A stretch of 64,000 bases of DNA, from positions 62,001-126,000 of the forward strand of contig JAWKWX010000005.1 in NCBI GenBank assembly GCA_041397305.1, written 5' to 3'. Shown here piece by piece: positions 55,142 to 64,000 of the stretch (position 1 is its first letter; the number at the start of each line of letters is the position of its first letter). This DNA comes from TMP-24 sp041397305 (GTDB lineage Bacteria; Pseudomonadota; Alphaproteobacteria; Rhodobacterales; Rhodobacteraceae). Made by a program: the position numbers and the translations under genes. Below the pieces are notes generated by a model that was not told the origin of the DNA, made no database searches, and saw only the letters and a list, made by a program, of their open reading frames with translations.

Positions 55142-56380
55142 ATGGTGATCTACCGGATGCTTTCTTCCCTTGCCTTCCTATGGCTTCGCGCGACGCGCGG
55201 GGCGGCGGAGCGCGAGCGGTTCGGGACGCCCGAGGCGTGTGGGCGGCCGGTCGTCTGGCTGCATGGCGCCTCGAACGGCGAGATGCAGGCGGCGCGGTCG
55301 GTGGTGGCGCGGTTGCGGGCGCGCTGGCCGGAGCTTGCCCTGATGATCACGGTCAACAGCCTGACGGCGCGCGAGATGGTGCGGGGCTGGGGGCTGGAGG
55401 CATGCGAGGTGCGGCTGGCCCCGGTCGACCACCTGCCGCTGCTGCGGGCGTTCCTCGATCGGGTGCAGCCCGTCGCGCTGGTGATGATCGAGAACGAGCT
55501 TTGGCCGCATCGCTTGAGCGAATGCGCGGCGCGGGGGGTGCCGGTGCTGGTGCTGGGCGGGCGGATGTCGGCGCGGTCGGCGCGGGTCTGGGGCTGGATG
55601 CCGCGGCTGGCACGGCGGGTGATCGCGCCGGTTTCCTGGCTTGCGCCGCAGGACGAGGCGGCGCGGGCGCGGTTTCTGGACCTCGGCTTGCCTGAGGCGC
55701 GGCTCGGGCCGGTGATGGTCCTGAAGGCGGCGGCGCTGGCGGGGTCGGCGCAGGTCGCGGGGTTCGACCGGGCGCGGACCATTCTGGCGGCCTCGACCCA
55801 TGAGGGCGAGGAGGCGGCGGTGCTGGGGGCTTTCGCCGCGGTCCTGCCGCGCCATCCGGGCGCGCGGCTGATCCTCGCGCCGCGCCATCCGCGGCGGCGA
55901 GACGAGGTGGAGGCGGAGATCGCGGCGCGGGGGCTTGCATGTGCGACCCGCTCGCGCAGCGGGGCGCCCGAGGGCAGCGCGCCGGTCTATCTGGCCGATA
56001 CGATGGGCGAGATGGATCTGTGGTACGGCGCGGCGGGGATCTGTTTCGTGGGGGGCTCTCTGGCGCCGCGCGGCGGGCATACGCCCTTCGAACCGGCCGC
56101 CCATGGCGCGGCGATCCTGCATGGGCCGTCGCTTGACAATTTCGCGCCCGCCTATGCGGCGCTCGCCGCCGCCGGGGGCGCGGTCGCGGTTGGTGATGCG
56201 GCGGATCTGGAACGGGCGTTCGACCGGCTGCTGGGCGATGGGGCACGGCAGGCGGCGCTGGCCGATGCCGGCCGACGAGCGCTAGCGGTTTTCGGGGCGG
56301 AGGCCGGACTTGCGGCCTTCGAGGAGGAGTTCGCGCGGCATACGGGCCTGGCAGCCCGGGCGGACGCAGCGAAAAAGTAA
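55142..56380 (+). CDS. waaA: 3-deoxy-D-manno-octulosonic acid (Kdo) transferase
   Basis: 412 aa GT30 enzyme that adds Kdo to lipid A. Signatures VVWLHGASNGEMQAARSVV, LMITVNSLTAREM, AIENELWPHRL-type MIENELWPHRL, and the C-terminal DTMGEMDLWYGAAGICFVGGSLAPRGGHTPFEPAAHG. The ATG at 55142 is chosen because it begins the usual hydrophobic start (IYRMLSSLAFLWLR). Confidence 0.95.
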   Translation: MVIYRMLSSLAFLWLRATRGAAERERFGTPEACGRPVVWLHGASNGEMQAARSVVARLRARWPELALMITVNSLTAREMVRGWGLEACEVRLAPVDHLPLLRAFLDRVQPVALVMIENELWPHRLSECAARGVPVLVLGGRMSARSARVWGWMPRLARRVIAPVSWLAPQDEAARARFLDLGLPEARLGPVMVLKAAALAGSAQVAGFDRARTILAASTHEGEEAAVLGAFAAVLPRHPGARLILAPRHPRRRDEVEAEIAARGLACATRSRSGAPEGSAPVYLADTMGEMDLWYGAAGICFVGGSLAPRGGHTPFEPAAHGAAILHGPSLDNFAPAYAALAAAGGAVAVGDAADLERAFDRLLGDGARQAALADAGRRALAVFGAEAGLAAFEEEFARHTGLAARADAAKK

Positions 56381-56508
56381 CATTTTCGCAAGCTTGCGGG
56401 CGGAAACGTCGCCAGGGGGTGGCATTGCGCACCATTCCTGTTACCCTGTTACAAAATCGTTACAAATCGAGGCAGGGACCGGGACGCCAAGATCCCGGAA
56501 GAGCGGAG

Positions 56509-56979
56509 ATGAAGGAAGGGAAAAGGATCAACGGCGTGGGCCGTGCCCGTCAGCATGCGGCGCTGTGTTATCGGCGGGCAGGCGGCGAGGCGTGCGAGAT
56601 TCTCCTGGTGACCAGCCGCGACACCGGGCGCTGGGTTCTGCCCAAGGGCTGGCCGAAGAAGAAGGAAGAGGGCGGCGCCTCGGCCCTGCGCGAGGCGCAT
56701 GAGGAGGCGGGCGTCATCGGGCGGCTCGTTCCCGGCGAGGCGGGCGCCTATTCCTACGACAAGGCGATGCCCGCGGGTGCGGCGATCCCCTGTCGGGTCA
56801 TGGTTCATGCGGTCGAGGTGAATTACCTCAGCTATTCCTTCCCGGAAATGGGCATAAGGCGGCGCGAATGGTTCAGCCCCGAGGCGGCGTCGGACGCGGT
56901 GGCGGAACCGGAGCTGAAAAGCCTGCTCGCGGGCTTCCGCCCGCCGTCGCAAACCGGCACGGCTGCGGGAAAAGGTTGA
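56509..56979 (+). CDS. NUDIX hydrolase
   Basis: 156 aa. Complete Nudix box: G-W-P-K-K-K-E-x7-R-E-A-H-E-E-A-G-V, beginning near residue 49, preceded by TGRWVLPKGWP. Resembles diphosphoinositol-polyphosphate phosphohydrolase-like bacterial Nudix proteins. The ATG at 56509 is chosen over one 30 codons upstream, whose extension is unlike the family. Substrate unknown. Confidence 0.9.
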   Translation: MKEGKRINGVGRARQHAALCYRRAGGEACEILLVTSRDTGRWVLPKGWPKKKEEGGASALREAHEEAGVIGRLVPGEAGAYSYDKAMPAGAAIPCRVMVHAVEVNYLSYSFPEMGIRRREWFSPEAASDAVAEPELKSLLAGFRPPSQTGTAAGKG

Positions 56980-57041
56980 AACCGCCCGGAAAATCGCCAT
57001 CTCTGTCATGCCCGATTCGGCAAACTTTCTCGTGAAGGACC

Positions 57042-57461
57042 ATGATCCGTTACCGGCTCACCTGCGATCAGGACCACGGCTTCGAAAGCTGGTTCAACTC
57101 CTCTGACGCGTTCGACAGGTTGAACGCGGCCGGGATGGTGGCCTGTTCGGTCTGCGGATCGGTGAAGGTGACGAAGGATCTGATGGCACCGGCGGTCAGC
57201 CACGGGACGGATGAGGCCAAGCCTCTTGAGCGCCCGGCGAGCGAGGTCGAGGCGGCTTTGGCCGCGCTGCGCCGCCAGGTCGAGGAAAATTCCGAATATG
57301 TCGGCCTGAATTTCGCGGCCGAGGCGCGGGCGATGCATGAGGGTGAGCGCCCGAACCGATCGATCTATGGTGAAGCGCGGCGCGACGAGGCCAGGAAGCT
57401 GATCGAGGAGGGCGTGCCGGTCGCGCCGCTGCCGTTCATGCCCGCGCGCAAGGTGAACTGA
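57042..57461 (+). CDS. DUF1178 family protein
   Basis: 139 aa. MIRYRLTCDQDHGFESWFNSSDAFDRL and a VACSVCGS zinc-ribbon-like pair match the DUF1178 N-terminus; the rest is helical (EEALAALRRQVEENSEYVG-type). Function unknown. It follows the Nudix gene by 62 bases. Confidence 0.88.
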   Translation: MIRYRLTCDQDHGFESWFNSSDAFDRLNAAGMVACSVCGSVKVTKDLMAPAVSHGTDEAKPLERPASEVEAALAALRRQVEENSEYVGLNFAAEARAMHEGERPNRSIYGEARRDEARKLIEEGVPVAPLPFMPARKVN

Positions 57462-57484
57462 GCTTTCCGACAGGGAGACAGCCG

Positions 57485-58114
57485 ATGCGGGTGCTGATCA
57501 CCGGAGCGGGACGCGGGATCGGCGCCGGGCTTCTGACCGCCTATCGCGGCCGGGGCGCGGAGGCGTTCGGCACCGTGCGGCGCGCGCCCGGCGCGGGCGA
57601 GATCGGCATGGATCTGCGCGATCCCGCCTCGGTGGCGGCGGCGGGGCAGGCATTTGGCGGGCGGCCGCTCGATCTTCTGATCTGCAATGCCGGGGTCTTG
57701 CCGCGCGGCGAGGTGCCGGAGCTTTGGGCCGAGGGGTTTGCGGTCAATGTGACCGGCGTCTTCCTGACGGTTCAGGCCTTCCTGCCTGCGCTGCGGCAAG
57801 CGCACGGGGCAAAGATCGCCATCCTCGCTTCGGCCATGGGGTCAAGTGCAAGGGCGCCGGGGGGCAGTTACATCTACCGGGCGTCGAAGGCGGCAGCGAT
57901 CAATCTGGGGCGCAATCTGGCGACGGACCTGCGGCGCGACGGAATCGCCGTCGGCATCTATCACCCGGGCTGGGTCAGGACCGACATGGGCGGGTCGTCG
58001 GCCGAGATCACTGTTGCGCAGTCGGTCAACGGCCTGGTCGCACGGATCGAGGCTTTGTCGCCAGCCACGACCGGCGTTTTCGAGGATTGGGCAGGGCAGC
58101 CGGTTCCGTTCTGA
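57485..58114 (+). CDS. Short-chain dehydrogenase/reductase
   Basis: 209 aa. NAD(P)-binding GAGRGIGAG near the start, LDLLICNAGV, catalytic YRASK (in GGSYIYRASKAAAINLGRNLA). Small classical SDR of unknown substrate, similar in size to CsgA-type SDRs. It is 23 bases after the DUF1178 gene. Convergent with the helicase. Confidence 0.9.
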   Translation: MRVLITGAGRGIGAGLLTAYRGRGAEAFGTVRRAPGAGEIGMDLRDPASVAAAGQAFGGRPLDLLICNAGVLPRGEVPELWAEGFAVNVTGVFLTVQAFLPALRQAHGAKIAILASAMGSSARAPGGSYIYRASKAAAINLGRNLATDLRRDGIAVGIYHPGWVRTDMGGSSAEITVAQSVNGLVARIEALSPATTGVFEDWAGQPVPF

Positions 58115-58131
58115 ACCGGCCGCGCCCGTGA

Positions 58132-59472
58132 TCAGTGCTGCTTGGCGCGCACCGGCGCCGAGGCGCCGCCATGGGCCTTGCCCGGCTGGGCGGACTTCGG
58201 ACGGCGCGAGGGGCGCCGGGCGGGGCGCTTGTGCTGGGCGTCCGCGGTTTTCGCGCCGGATTTCTGGCCGTGCTGCTGGCCGCTCCGCTGGCCCGGGCGC
58301 TGCCCCGACCGGTTGCGGTTGTCGACCTTGGCGGCTTCGGCCGGGATCTCTCCGCCGATCACCGGGATCGGTTGTGCCATGGCTTTCTCGATTGCCCGCA
58401 ACTCGGCAAATTCCATCGGCGAACAGAAGGCAACGGCACGGCCGTCCCTGCCCGCGCGGCCGGTGCGGCCGATGCGGTGGACGTAATTTTCCGGCACGTT
58501 CGGCAGGTCGTAATTGTAGACATGCTTCACGTCGGGAATGTCGATTCCGCGCGCGGCCACGTCGGTCGCGACCAGCACCTTGATCTCGCCCGAGCGGAAG
58601 GCGGCCAGTGCCTTTTCCCGCTGGTTCTGGCTCTTGTTGCCGTGGATCGCGGCCACGCCGAAGCCCCAGCTTTCGAGAAGGCGGCAAAGCTTGTCTGACC
58701 CGTGCTTGGTGCGGGCGAAAACGAGGGCGCGTTCCTGCAGATGTTCGCCAAGATAGTCAGACAGGAGCTTGGCCTTTTCGCCCTGATTGACGAAATGGAC
58801 GCCCTGGGTGATGCGCTCGACCGGCTTGCCGGGCGGGGCCACTTCGACGCGGACCGGGTCTTTCAGGTAGGTCTGGGCCAGTTCCTCGATCAGCTTCGGC
58901 ATGGTGGCCGAGAAGAGCATGGTCTGGCGATCTTCCGGCAGAAGCCGCGCGATTTTCCGCAGCGCATGGATGAAGCCGATGTCGAGCATCTGGTCGGCCT
59001 CGTCGAGAACGAGGAACCGCACTTCGGCCAGCGAGATCGCCTTGCGGTCGAGTAGGTCGAGAAGGCGGCCGGGGGTGGCGACGAGGATATCGGTGCCGCG
59101 GGCAAGCCGGTCGGCCTGGGCGTTGATCGAGGCGCCGCCCACCACGCGGGCGGTGCGGACCGGGGTTTCGGCGGCGAAGGCCTGCAGGTTCTCGGTGATC
59201 TGGGTGGCCAGTTCGCGGGTCGGCGCGAGGATGAGGGCACGCGCGGTTTTCGGCAGCGGACGCTTGCCGATGGCGATGAGAGCGGAAAGGATCGGCAGGC
59301 CGAAGGCCGCGGTCTTGCCTGTGCCGGTCTGGGCGAGGCCCAGAAGGTCGCGGCCCTTCAGAAGCTCGGGGATCGCCCGGGTCTGAATTGGCGTGGGTGT
59401 CGTCAGCCCGATGGGGGCGAGATTTTCAAGGATGCGCGGCGCGATGCCGAGCGTGGCGAAAGTTGCAGTCAC
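58132..59472 (-). CDS. rhlE: DEAD-box RNA helicase, RhlE type
   Basis: 446 aa. Motifs in order: Q motif region TPIQTRAIPELLKGRDLLG, AQTGTGKTAAFGLP, PTRELATQI, VLDEADQMLDIGF, SAT, HRIGRTGRAGRDG. The basic, low-complexity tail (RSGQRPGQRSGQQHGQKSG) is typical of RhlE-like enzymes acting in RNA remodelling or decay. The 232-base gap upstream (59473–59704) holds no gene. Confidence 0.94.
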   Translation of the reverse strand: MTATFATLGIAPRILENLAPIGLTTPTPIQTRAIPELLKGRDLLGLAQTGTGKTAAFGLPILSALIAIGKRPLPKTARALILAPTRELATQITENLQAFAAETPVRTARVVGGASINAQADRLARGTDILVATPGRLLDLLDRKAISLAEVRFLVLDEADQMLDIGFIHALRKIARLLPEDRQTMLFSATMPKLIEELAQTYLKDPVRVEVAPPGKPVERITQGVHFVNQGEKAKLLSDYLGEHLQERALVFARTKHGSDKLCRLLESWGFGVAAIHGNKSQNQREKALAAFRSGEIKVLVATDVAARGIDIPDVKHVYNYDLPNVPENYVHRIGRTGRAGRDGRAVAFCSPMEFAELRAIEKAMAQPIPVIGGEIPAEAAKVDNRNRSGQRPGQRSGQQHGQKSGAKTADAQHKRPARRPSRRPKSAQPGKAHGGASAPVRAKQH

Positions 59473-59704
59473 GTTATGGTCCTGTCTGGCGCCGGTGGCG
59501 CCGAAGAGAAAAGCGGCCAGCGCCCCTGACGGGACGGCGGCATTCGGGCGGGGCGTGGCCCATCATGGCCACTGGACCCCCGCGTGATATGGGAACCTGT
59601 GCCCGGCCTTTGCGCCGTCCAATTGGGGCGCGGCTGCTCACGCGGCAGCGGCACTGGGCAGGGGGCACATGGGGCCTGGCGCCCCCGAAGTCAAGCAAAA
59701 CCCG

Positions 59705-60715
59705 TCAGGTCTTGCGTTCGGGGCGGAAGAAATGCTGCCGTCCGTGGCTTTCCAGCGCACGGCCCCCGGCCTCTGTGCCATAATATTGGCTTTGCTTCAG
59801 GCCGGGAAAACGGATGCGCAGGTCATCGGCGAGGTCGTCCGGCAATAGCTGCACGGTTTCCTCGTTCACCATCAGGCTTTCGGCGGCGACGCCTTCGGCG
59901 AAGATGATCTCGTGCCGGTCGAAGACGAGGCTGTAGTAATCGACGAAACCGCCCTCGCGCCGCCAGACCCGGTCACCGTCCACGAGATGCTTGGCCTGCA
60001 CCAGCACCTCGGCTGTGGCGCCAAGGCGGCGGGCGCCGCGCTGGTAAAGGAAGATGCGGTGATGGGGGCTTACCACCAGTTCACCGAGATTGCCGAGGGT
60101 GCCGGCCGAGATGACGACGGGCGCAAAGGAACCGGCCGCGCGCATCGTTGCCTTGCCAATCCAGCGGATTGGCTGGGGGCCGTTGTCGCGGGTCAGGACG
60201 GGATCGCCGATCTTCAGTTTCTCGATGGCCTCGGGCGCGCCGCCGGGGCGGGTAATGAGGGTTCCGGCGGCGAAGGACACGCAGATCACATCGCCGAGTC
60301 TCAGGCCCGCGAAATCGCGGTGCGCCTCGACCAGTGTATATTCGACACCCGGCATCATCGGCGAAAGGGGCAGGGCGAAGGTGGTCTCGGACGCTTCGTG
60401 CCAGACGGTGACAAGGGCGAGCCGTTCGCCATCGGGGGCGAGGAAGGTGAGGACCGCGAGCGGATAGACCAGATCGCCGGGCTTGCCGATATCGGAGCCC
60501 TGCGCCACCTGCTGCGCGGCACCGGGTGCGCCGCCGAGCGCCAGCACGAGCCGCCTGGTACGCGCTTCGGGCTTCAGGCGATAGACATCGCCAAGCGCCA
60601 CTTCCTCGACCCCGCCTACGGGATCGCGCAGGTTGGCGCCGACCACCACACGGATCGCCCCGGCCTGATAGGCCTGGATCGCCGGGCCGGACCTGATTTT
60701 TCCTCTCTCCTCCAT
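59705..60715 (-). CDS. Hint-domain protein
   Basis: 336 aa. The N-terminal 140 residues are unassigned. Then a Hint module: ICVSFAAGTLITRPGGAPEAIEKLKIGDPVLTRDNGPQPIRWIG, followed by SPHHRIFLY and later ESLMVNEETVQLL. The position that is Cys in most Hint proteins (CFxxGT) is Ser147 (SFAAGT), with Cys145 two residues before. Rhodobacterales have many Hint proteins of unknown role, perhaps surface autoprocessing. No signal peptide is visible. Confidence 0.85.
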   Translation of the reverse strand: MEERGKIRSGPAIQAYQAGAIRVVVGANLRDPVGGVEEVALGDVYRLKPEARTRRLVLALGGAPGAAQQVAQGSDIGKPGDLVYPLAVLTFLAPDGERLALVTVWHEASETTFALPLSPMMPGVEYTLVEAHRDFAGLRLGDVICVSFAAGTLITRPGGAPEAIEKLKIGDPVLTRDNGPQPIRWIGKATMRAAGSFAPVVISAGTLGNLGELVVSPHHRIFLYQRGARRLGATAEVLVQAKHLVDGDRVWRREGGFVDYYSLVFDRHEIIFAEGVAAESLMVNEETVQLLPDDLADDLRIRFPGLKQSQYYGTEAGGRALESHGRQHFFRPERKT

Positions 60716-60810
60716 TCATGCTCCCTTGCTCCGGAACCGCCGAGGCGTCAAGCCGCCTCTGGTCAGTCGCGGTGGGCTGCGGCAGGCTCGGGCCATTCAG
60801 GGAGGATAGG

Positions 60811-61590
60811 ATGGATCTGGGAATCAGAGGTAAACGGGCGTTGGTGACGGCGGCGTCGAAGGGGTTGGGTCGCGGCTGTGCGGAGGCCCTGGCGGCGGCG
60901 GGTGTCGATCTTGTGATCAATGCGCGGGGTGCCGGGGCGCTGGAGGCGACGGCGGCGGCGATCCGGGCGGCGCATGGCGTGGCGGTCACGGCGGTGGCGG
61001 CCGACATCACCGACGGGGCGGGGCGCGCGGCGGTTCTGGCGGCGGCGGGCGAGGTCGATATTCTGGTTACCAACGCGGGCGGGCCGCCGCCCGGCCTGTG
61101 GTCGGACTGGTCGCGCGAGGATTTCATCCGCGCGCTTGATGCCAACATGCTGACGCCGATCGCGCTGATGCAATGGGCGTTGCCGGGAATGATCGCGAAG
61201 GGCTGGGGGCGGGTGGTCAATATCACCTCGCAATCGGTCAGGGCGCCGATCCCGCAACTGGGCCTGTCGAACGCGGCGCGGGCGGGGCTGACCGGTTTCG
61301 TCGCGGGCACGGCGCGGCAGGTGGCGCCGCAGGGGGTGACGATCAACAACCTCTTGCCGGGTATCCATGCGACCGACAGATCCGTCTCGCTCGATGCCGC
61401 CGTGTCGAGGGCGAAAGGCATATCGGTTGAGGCAGCGGCGGCGGAGCGGATGGCAACGATCCCGGCGCGGCGCTACGGGACACCTGCGGAATTCGGCGCG
61501 ACCTGCGCGTTCCTCTGTTCGATGCATGCGGGCTTCATCGTCGGGCAGAATATCCTTCTGGATGGCGGCGCGATGAATGCCACACTCTGA
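60811..61590 (+). CDS. Atypical SDR-family protein
   Basis: 259 aa. Rossmann motif ASKGLGRG and ILVTNAGGPPPG are present, but the classical YxxxK pair is replaced: Ser140 is kept, while the Tyr/Lys positions are Ser153 and Arg157 (LSNAAR). This variant is seen in a subset of FabG-like SDRs. Start at 60811 with GGGAGGATAGG. Divergent from the Hint gene. Confidence 0.85.
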   Translation: MDLGIRGKRALVTAASKGLGRGCAEALAAAGVDLVINARGAGALEATAAAIRAAHGVAVTAVAADITDGAGRAAVLAAAGEVDILVTNAGGPPPGLWSDWSREDFIRALDANMLTPIALMQWALPGMIAKGWGRVVNITSQSVRAPIPQLGLSNAARAGLTGFVAGTARQVAPQGVTINNLLPGIHATDRSVSLDAAVSRAKGISVEAAAAERMATIPARRYGTPAEFGATCAFLCSMHAGFIVGQNILLDGGAMNATL

Positions 61591-61693
61591 TCGCCCGCTT
61601 GCCCGCCCCGCTTGATCACCCCGGGTTGCCCTGCTATCTGGGCGGAAAGCCCGACATTTTCAGTCGGGGAATGGCGCAGCGGGCAAGGACGGA

Positions 61694-62779
<1,086 letters not shown>

Positions 62780-62833
62780 TCTCGTCGTCGCCCTCGGCGC
62801 TCTGCGGCAGGACGTCGGTCCGGCGAGCGCCCG

Positions 62834-63514
62834 TCAGGAAGGCGGCGAAGTGCCTTGGCGGGCCTTCAGATCGGCAAGTGTCTTGCCCGGCTCGGCGATG
62901 AATCTCTCGCCGGTCGGCGACAGTGTCTGGATCAGATCGACGCGGAAGGTGCGGAAATCCTTGCGCCGTTCGCACCAGACGGTCGCGGTCCAGACCCGGC
63001 CCCAATATTCAAGCTGCAGCGGCCGGATCCGCCGCAGGCTCTCGCGCCCGGCAAGATCGCGGTAGGTCATGTCGAGCTTTTCGGCGGCGGAGATCGCGGC
63101 GCGCAGCCTTGGCAGGTGGGGCGCGGCCTTCTGTGCCTCTGGCCCGGCGAAGACGAATGTATCGACCGGCGGCGCGGCACCCGCGGCCGGCGAGACGGCG
63201 GCGATCTTCTGGCCCAGCGTATGGGCGGCGTAGGACAGGCCCGCGTCGGCGGCGCTGGCTACAAGTGCTATGCCGAGGCGCAGCGCCTCCATTTCCTGCA
63301 GGGTCAGCGCCACGGGGGGCAGCGTGATCGGCGCGGTCAGCATATAACCCACGCCGCGCTCGCCCTCGACCGGCAGGCCGGAGGCCTGCAGGGTCGCCAT
63401 GTCACGCCAGATCGTGCGGGTCGAGACCTCGAGCCGCGCGGCGAGGTCCGCCGCGCGGTGGAGTTTTCCGTCCCGCAGGATCTGGATCAGGTCGAAGAGC
63501 CGGTCCGAGCGCAT
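62834..63514 (-). CDS. YafY-type HTH–WYL transcriptional regulator
   Basis: 226 aa. N-terminal HTH_11 (MRSDRLFDLIQILRDGKLHRAADLAARLEVSTRTIWRDMATL) and C-terminal WYL domain (YRDLAGRESLRRIRPLQLEYWGRVWTATVWCERRKDFRTFRVDLI). Such proteins sense small ligands. It lies 31 bases after the small gene, on the same strand, and is a candidate binder of the palindrome at 63925–63942. Confidence 0.92.
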   Translation of the reverse strand: MRSDRLFDLIQILRDGKLHRAADLAARLEVSTRTIWRDMATLQASGLPVEGERGVGYMLTAPITLPPVALTLQEMEALRLGIALVASAADAGLSYAAHTLGQKIAAVSPAAGAAPPVDTFVFAGPEAQKAAPHLPRLRAAISAAEKLDMTYRDLAGRESLRRIRPLQLEYWGRVWTATVWCERRKDFRTFRVDLIQTLSPTGERFIAEPGKTLADLKARQGTSPPS

Positions 63515-63545
63515 GGCTCAGAGCATGCGGACCGGAGGCCCGGCG

Positions 63546-63875
63546 TCAAGCTGCCACCGGTGCGCCCGCCATCTGGTGGACCGCGACGGGCGCATGGCTC
63601 ATGCGGACCGACTGCATGTCGATCGCCGCCATCAGCGCCTGCGCGCACGGTTCGGCCATGATCTTTTCGCCCGCGGCTTTGGCGTCGGCGAGGCTTTGCC
63701 AAAGGACGTGGTCGGTCCAGATGCCGTCGTCGGCATGGCTGAGCGTGCGGGCAATGAAACCGGGCTGGCGCTCGAGCCATCCGGCGATGTCCGCGGCGCG
63801 GGTCCGCATCTCTTCCGCGCTGATGCCGGGGGCGGCGCGGAAGGTCACGATCTCGGCGGTGAATGTCCTGGTCAT
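63546..63875 (-). CDS. Small ABM-like (dimeric alpha-beta barrel) protein
   Basis: 109 aa. MTRTFTAEIVTFRAAPGISAEEMRTRAADIAGWLERQPGFIARTLSHADDGIWTDHVLWQSLADAKAAGEKIM fits a ferredoxin-like/ABM fold, common in small oxygenases or stress proteins. Exact function unknown. Start at 63875 with AGGAG upstream. Likely regulated with the downstream YafY gene from a promoter beyond 63900. Confidence 0.75.
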   Translation of the reverse strand: MTRTFTAEIVTFRAAPGISAEEMRTRAADIAGWLERQPGFIARTLSHADDGIWTDHVLWQSLADAKAAGEKIMAEPCAQALMAAIDMQSVRMSHAPVAVHQMAGAPVAA

Positions 63876-63924
63876 GTCTGTCTCCTTTTCTTCAAGAGAC
63901 AGGCCGGGTATAGACACCAGCAAC

Positions 63925-63942
63925 TGACATAAACCTGTCAGC
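63925..63942. promoter_or_regulatory. 18-bp inverted repeat, possible WYL-regulator operator
   Basis: CTGACA (63925–63930) and TGTCAG (63937–63942) are perfect inverted arms separated by TAAACC. It lies 50 bases upstream of the small gene that precedes the YafY-type regulator. Likely an operator; the regulator assignment is inference. Confidence 0.6.
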
Positions 63943-64000
63943 AGTAGCATGCGTCAGGACAGGGTTTCCGGCGGGTCGCATGCAGATTGGCCCTTTGATC

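Overview
The window comes from a high-GC alphaproteobacterium, very probably of the Rhodobacteraceae/Paracoccaceae (Rhodobacter–Paracoccus relatives). Three things support this: the tolB-pal-cpoB-tilS-ftsH order, the tldD / coxB-ctaB-ctaG-coxC-surf1-thrC-M16 peptidase order, and a G+C-rich intergenic repeat ending in CCAAGATGAA of a type I associate with Rhodobacterales. Strong third-position G/C bias makes long spurious antisense frames common. I saw no rRNA or tRNA gene, CRISPR array, insertion sequence or phage gene. The window looks like ordinary chromosome.

Layout. 1–5203: Tol-Pal envelope genes, tRNA-Ile lysidine synthetase and FtsH. 5221–9386: a methyltransferase, a MOSC protein, then one-carbon metabolism (fhs, folD). 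9452–11041: a leftward ArsR–SRPBCC–VOC–DUF1801 operon with a perfect 18-bp operator-like palindrome. 11124–14260: ligase-associated repair pair (PdeM-type phosphoesterase and Lhr-type helicase). 14314–16382: an AAA ATPase with a degenerate dehydrogenase-like partner. 16524–18170: a polytopic membrane protein with a GT-C-like first loop. 18137–29063: a leftward Tad/Flp pilus locus (two Flp pilins, CpaB, secretin, an OmpA-like lipoprotein, CpaE, CpaF, TadB, TadC, two TPR lipoproteins, prepilin peptidase). 29413–34859: a lytic transglycosylase, then a cassette resembling the decaprenyl-phosphoryl-arabinose pathway (HAD–UbiA fusion, DprE1-like oxidase, DprE2-like reductase, flippase-like membrane protein). 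35006–37070: 3-oxoacid CoA-transferase subunits opposite a PAS–LuxR regulator. 37067–41113: topA and dprA. 41186–43594: a probably frameshifted secreted protein and tldD. 43782–53261: aa3 oxidase assembly operon, thrC, M16 peptidase, acetyltransferase, DUF1697 and an FAD dehydrogenase. 53351–63875: apt, a PHP-domain protein, waaA, Nudix, SDRs, RhlE-type helicase, a Hint protein, an ABC ATPase and a YafY/WYL regulator with a small target-like gene.

The most interesting arrangement is the D-arabinofuranose-type donor cassette directly beside the Tad pilus locus, with a possible polyprenyl-phosphate-sugar-dependent glycosyltransferase at the other end of that locus. It suggests an envelope glycan or a glycosylated Flp pilus, which is inference. 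Other points: two pilins flanked by strong hairpins, a Tad locus with an OmpA-like protein where CpaD would be expected, a CpaE with a lysine-less P-loop, a likely single-base frameshift near 41470, and several regulatory palindromes.
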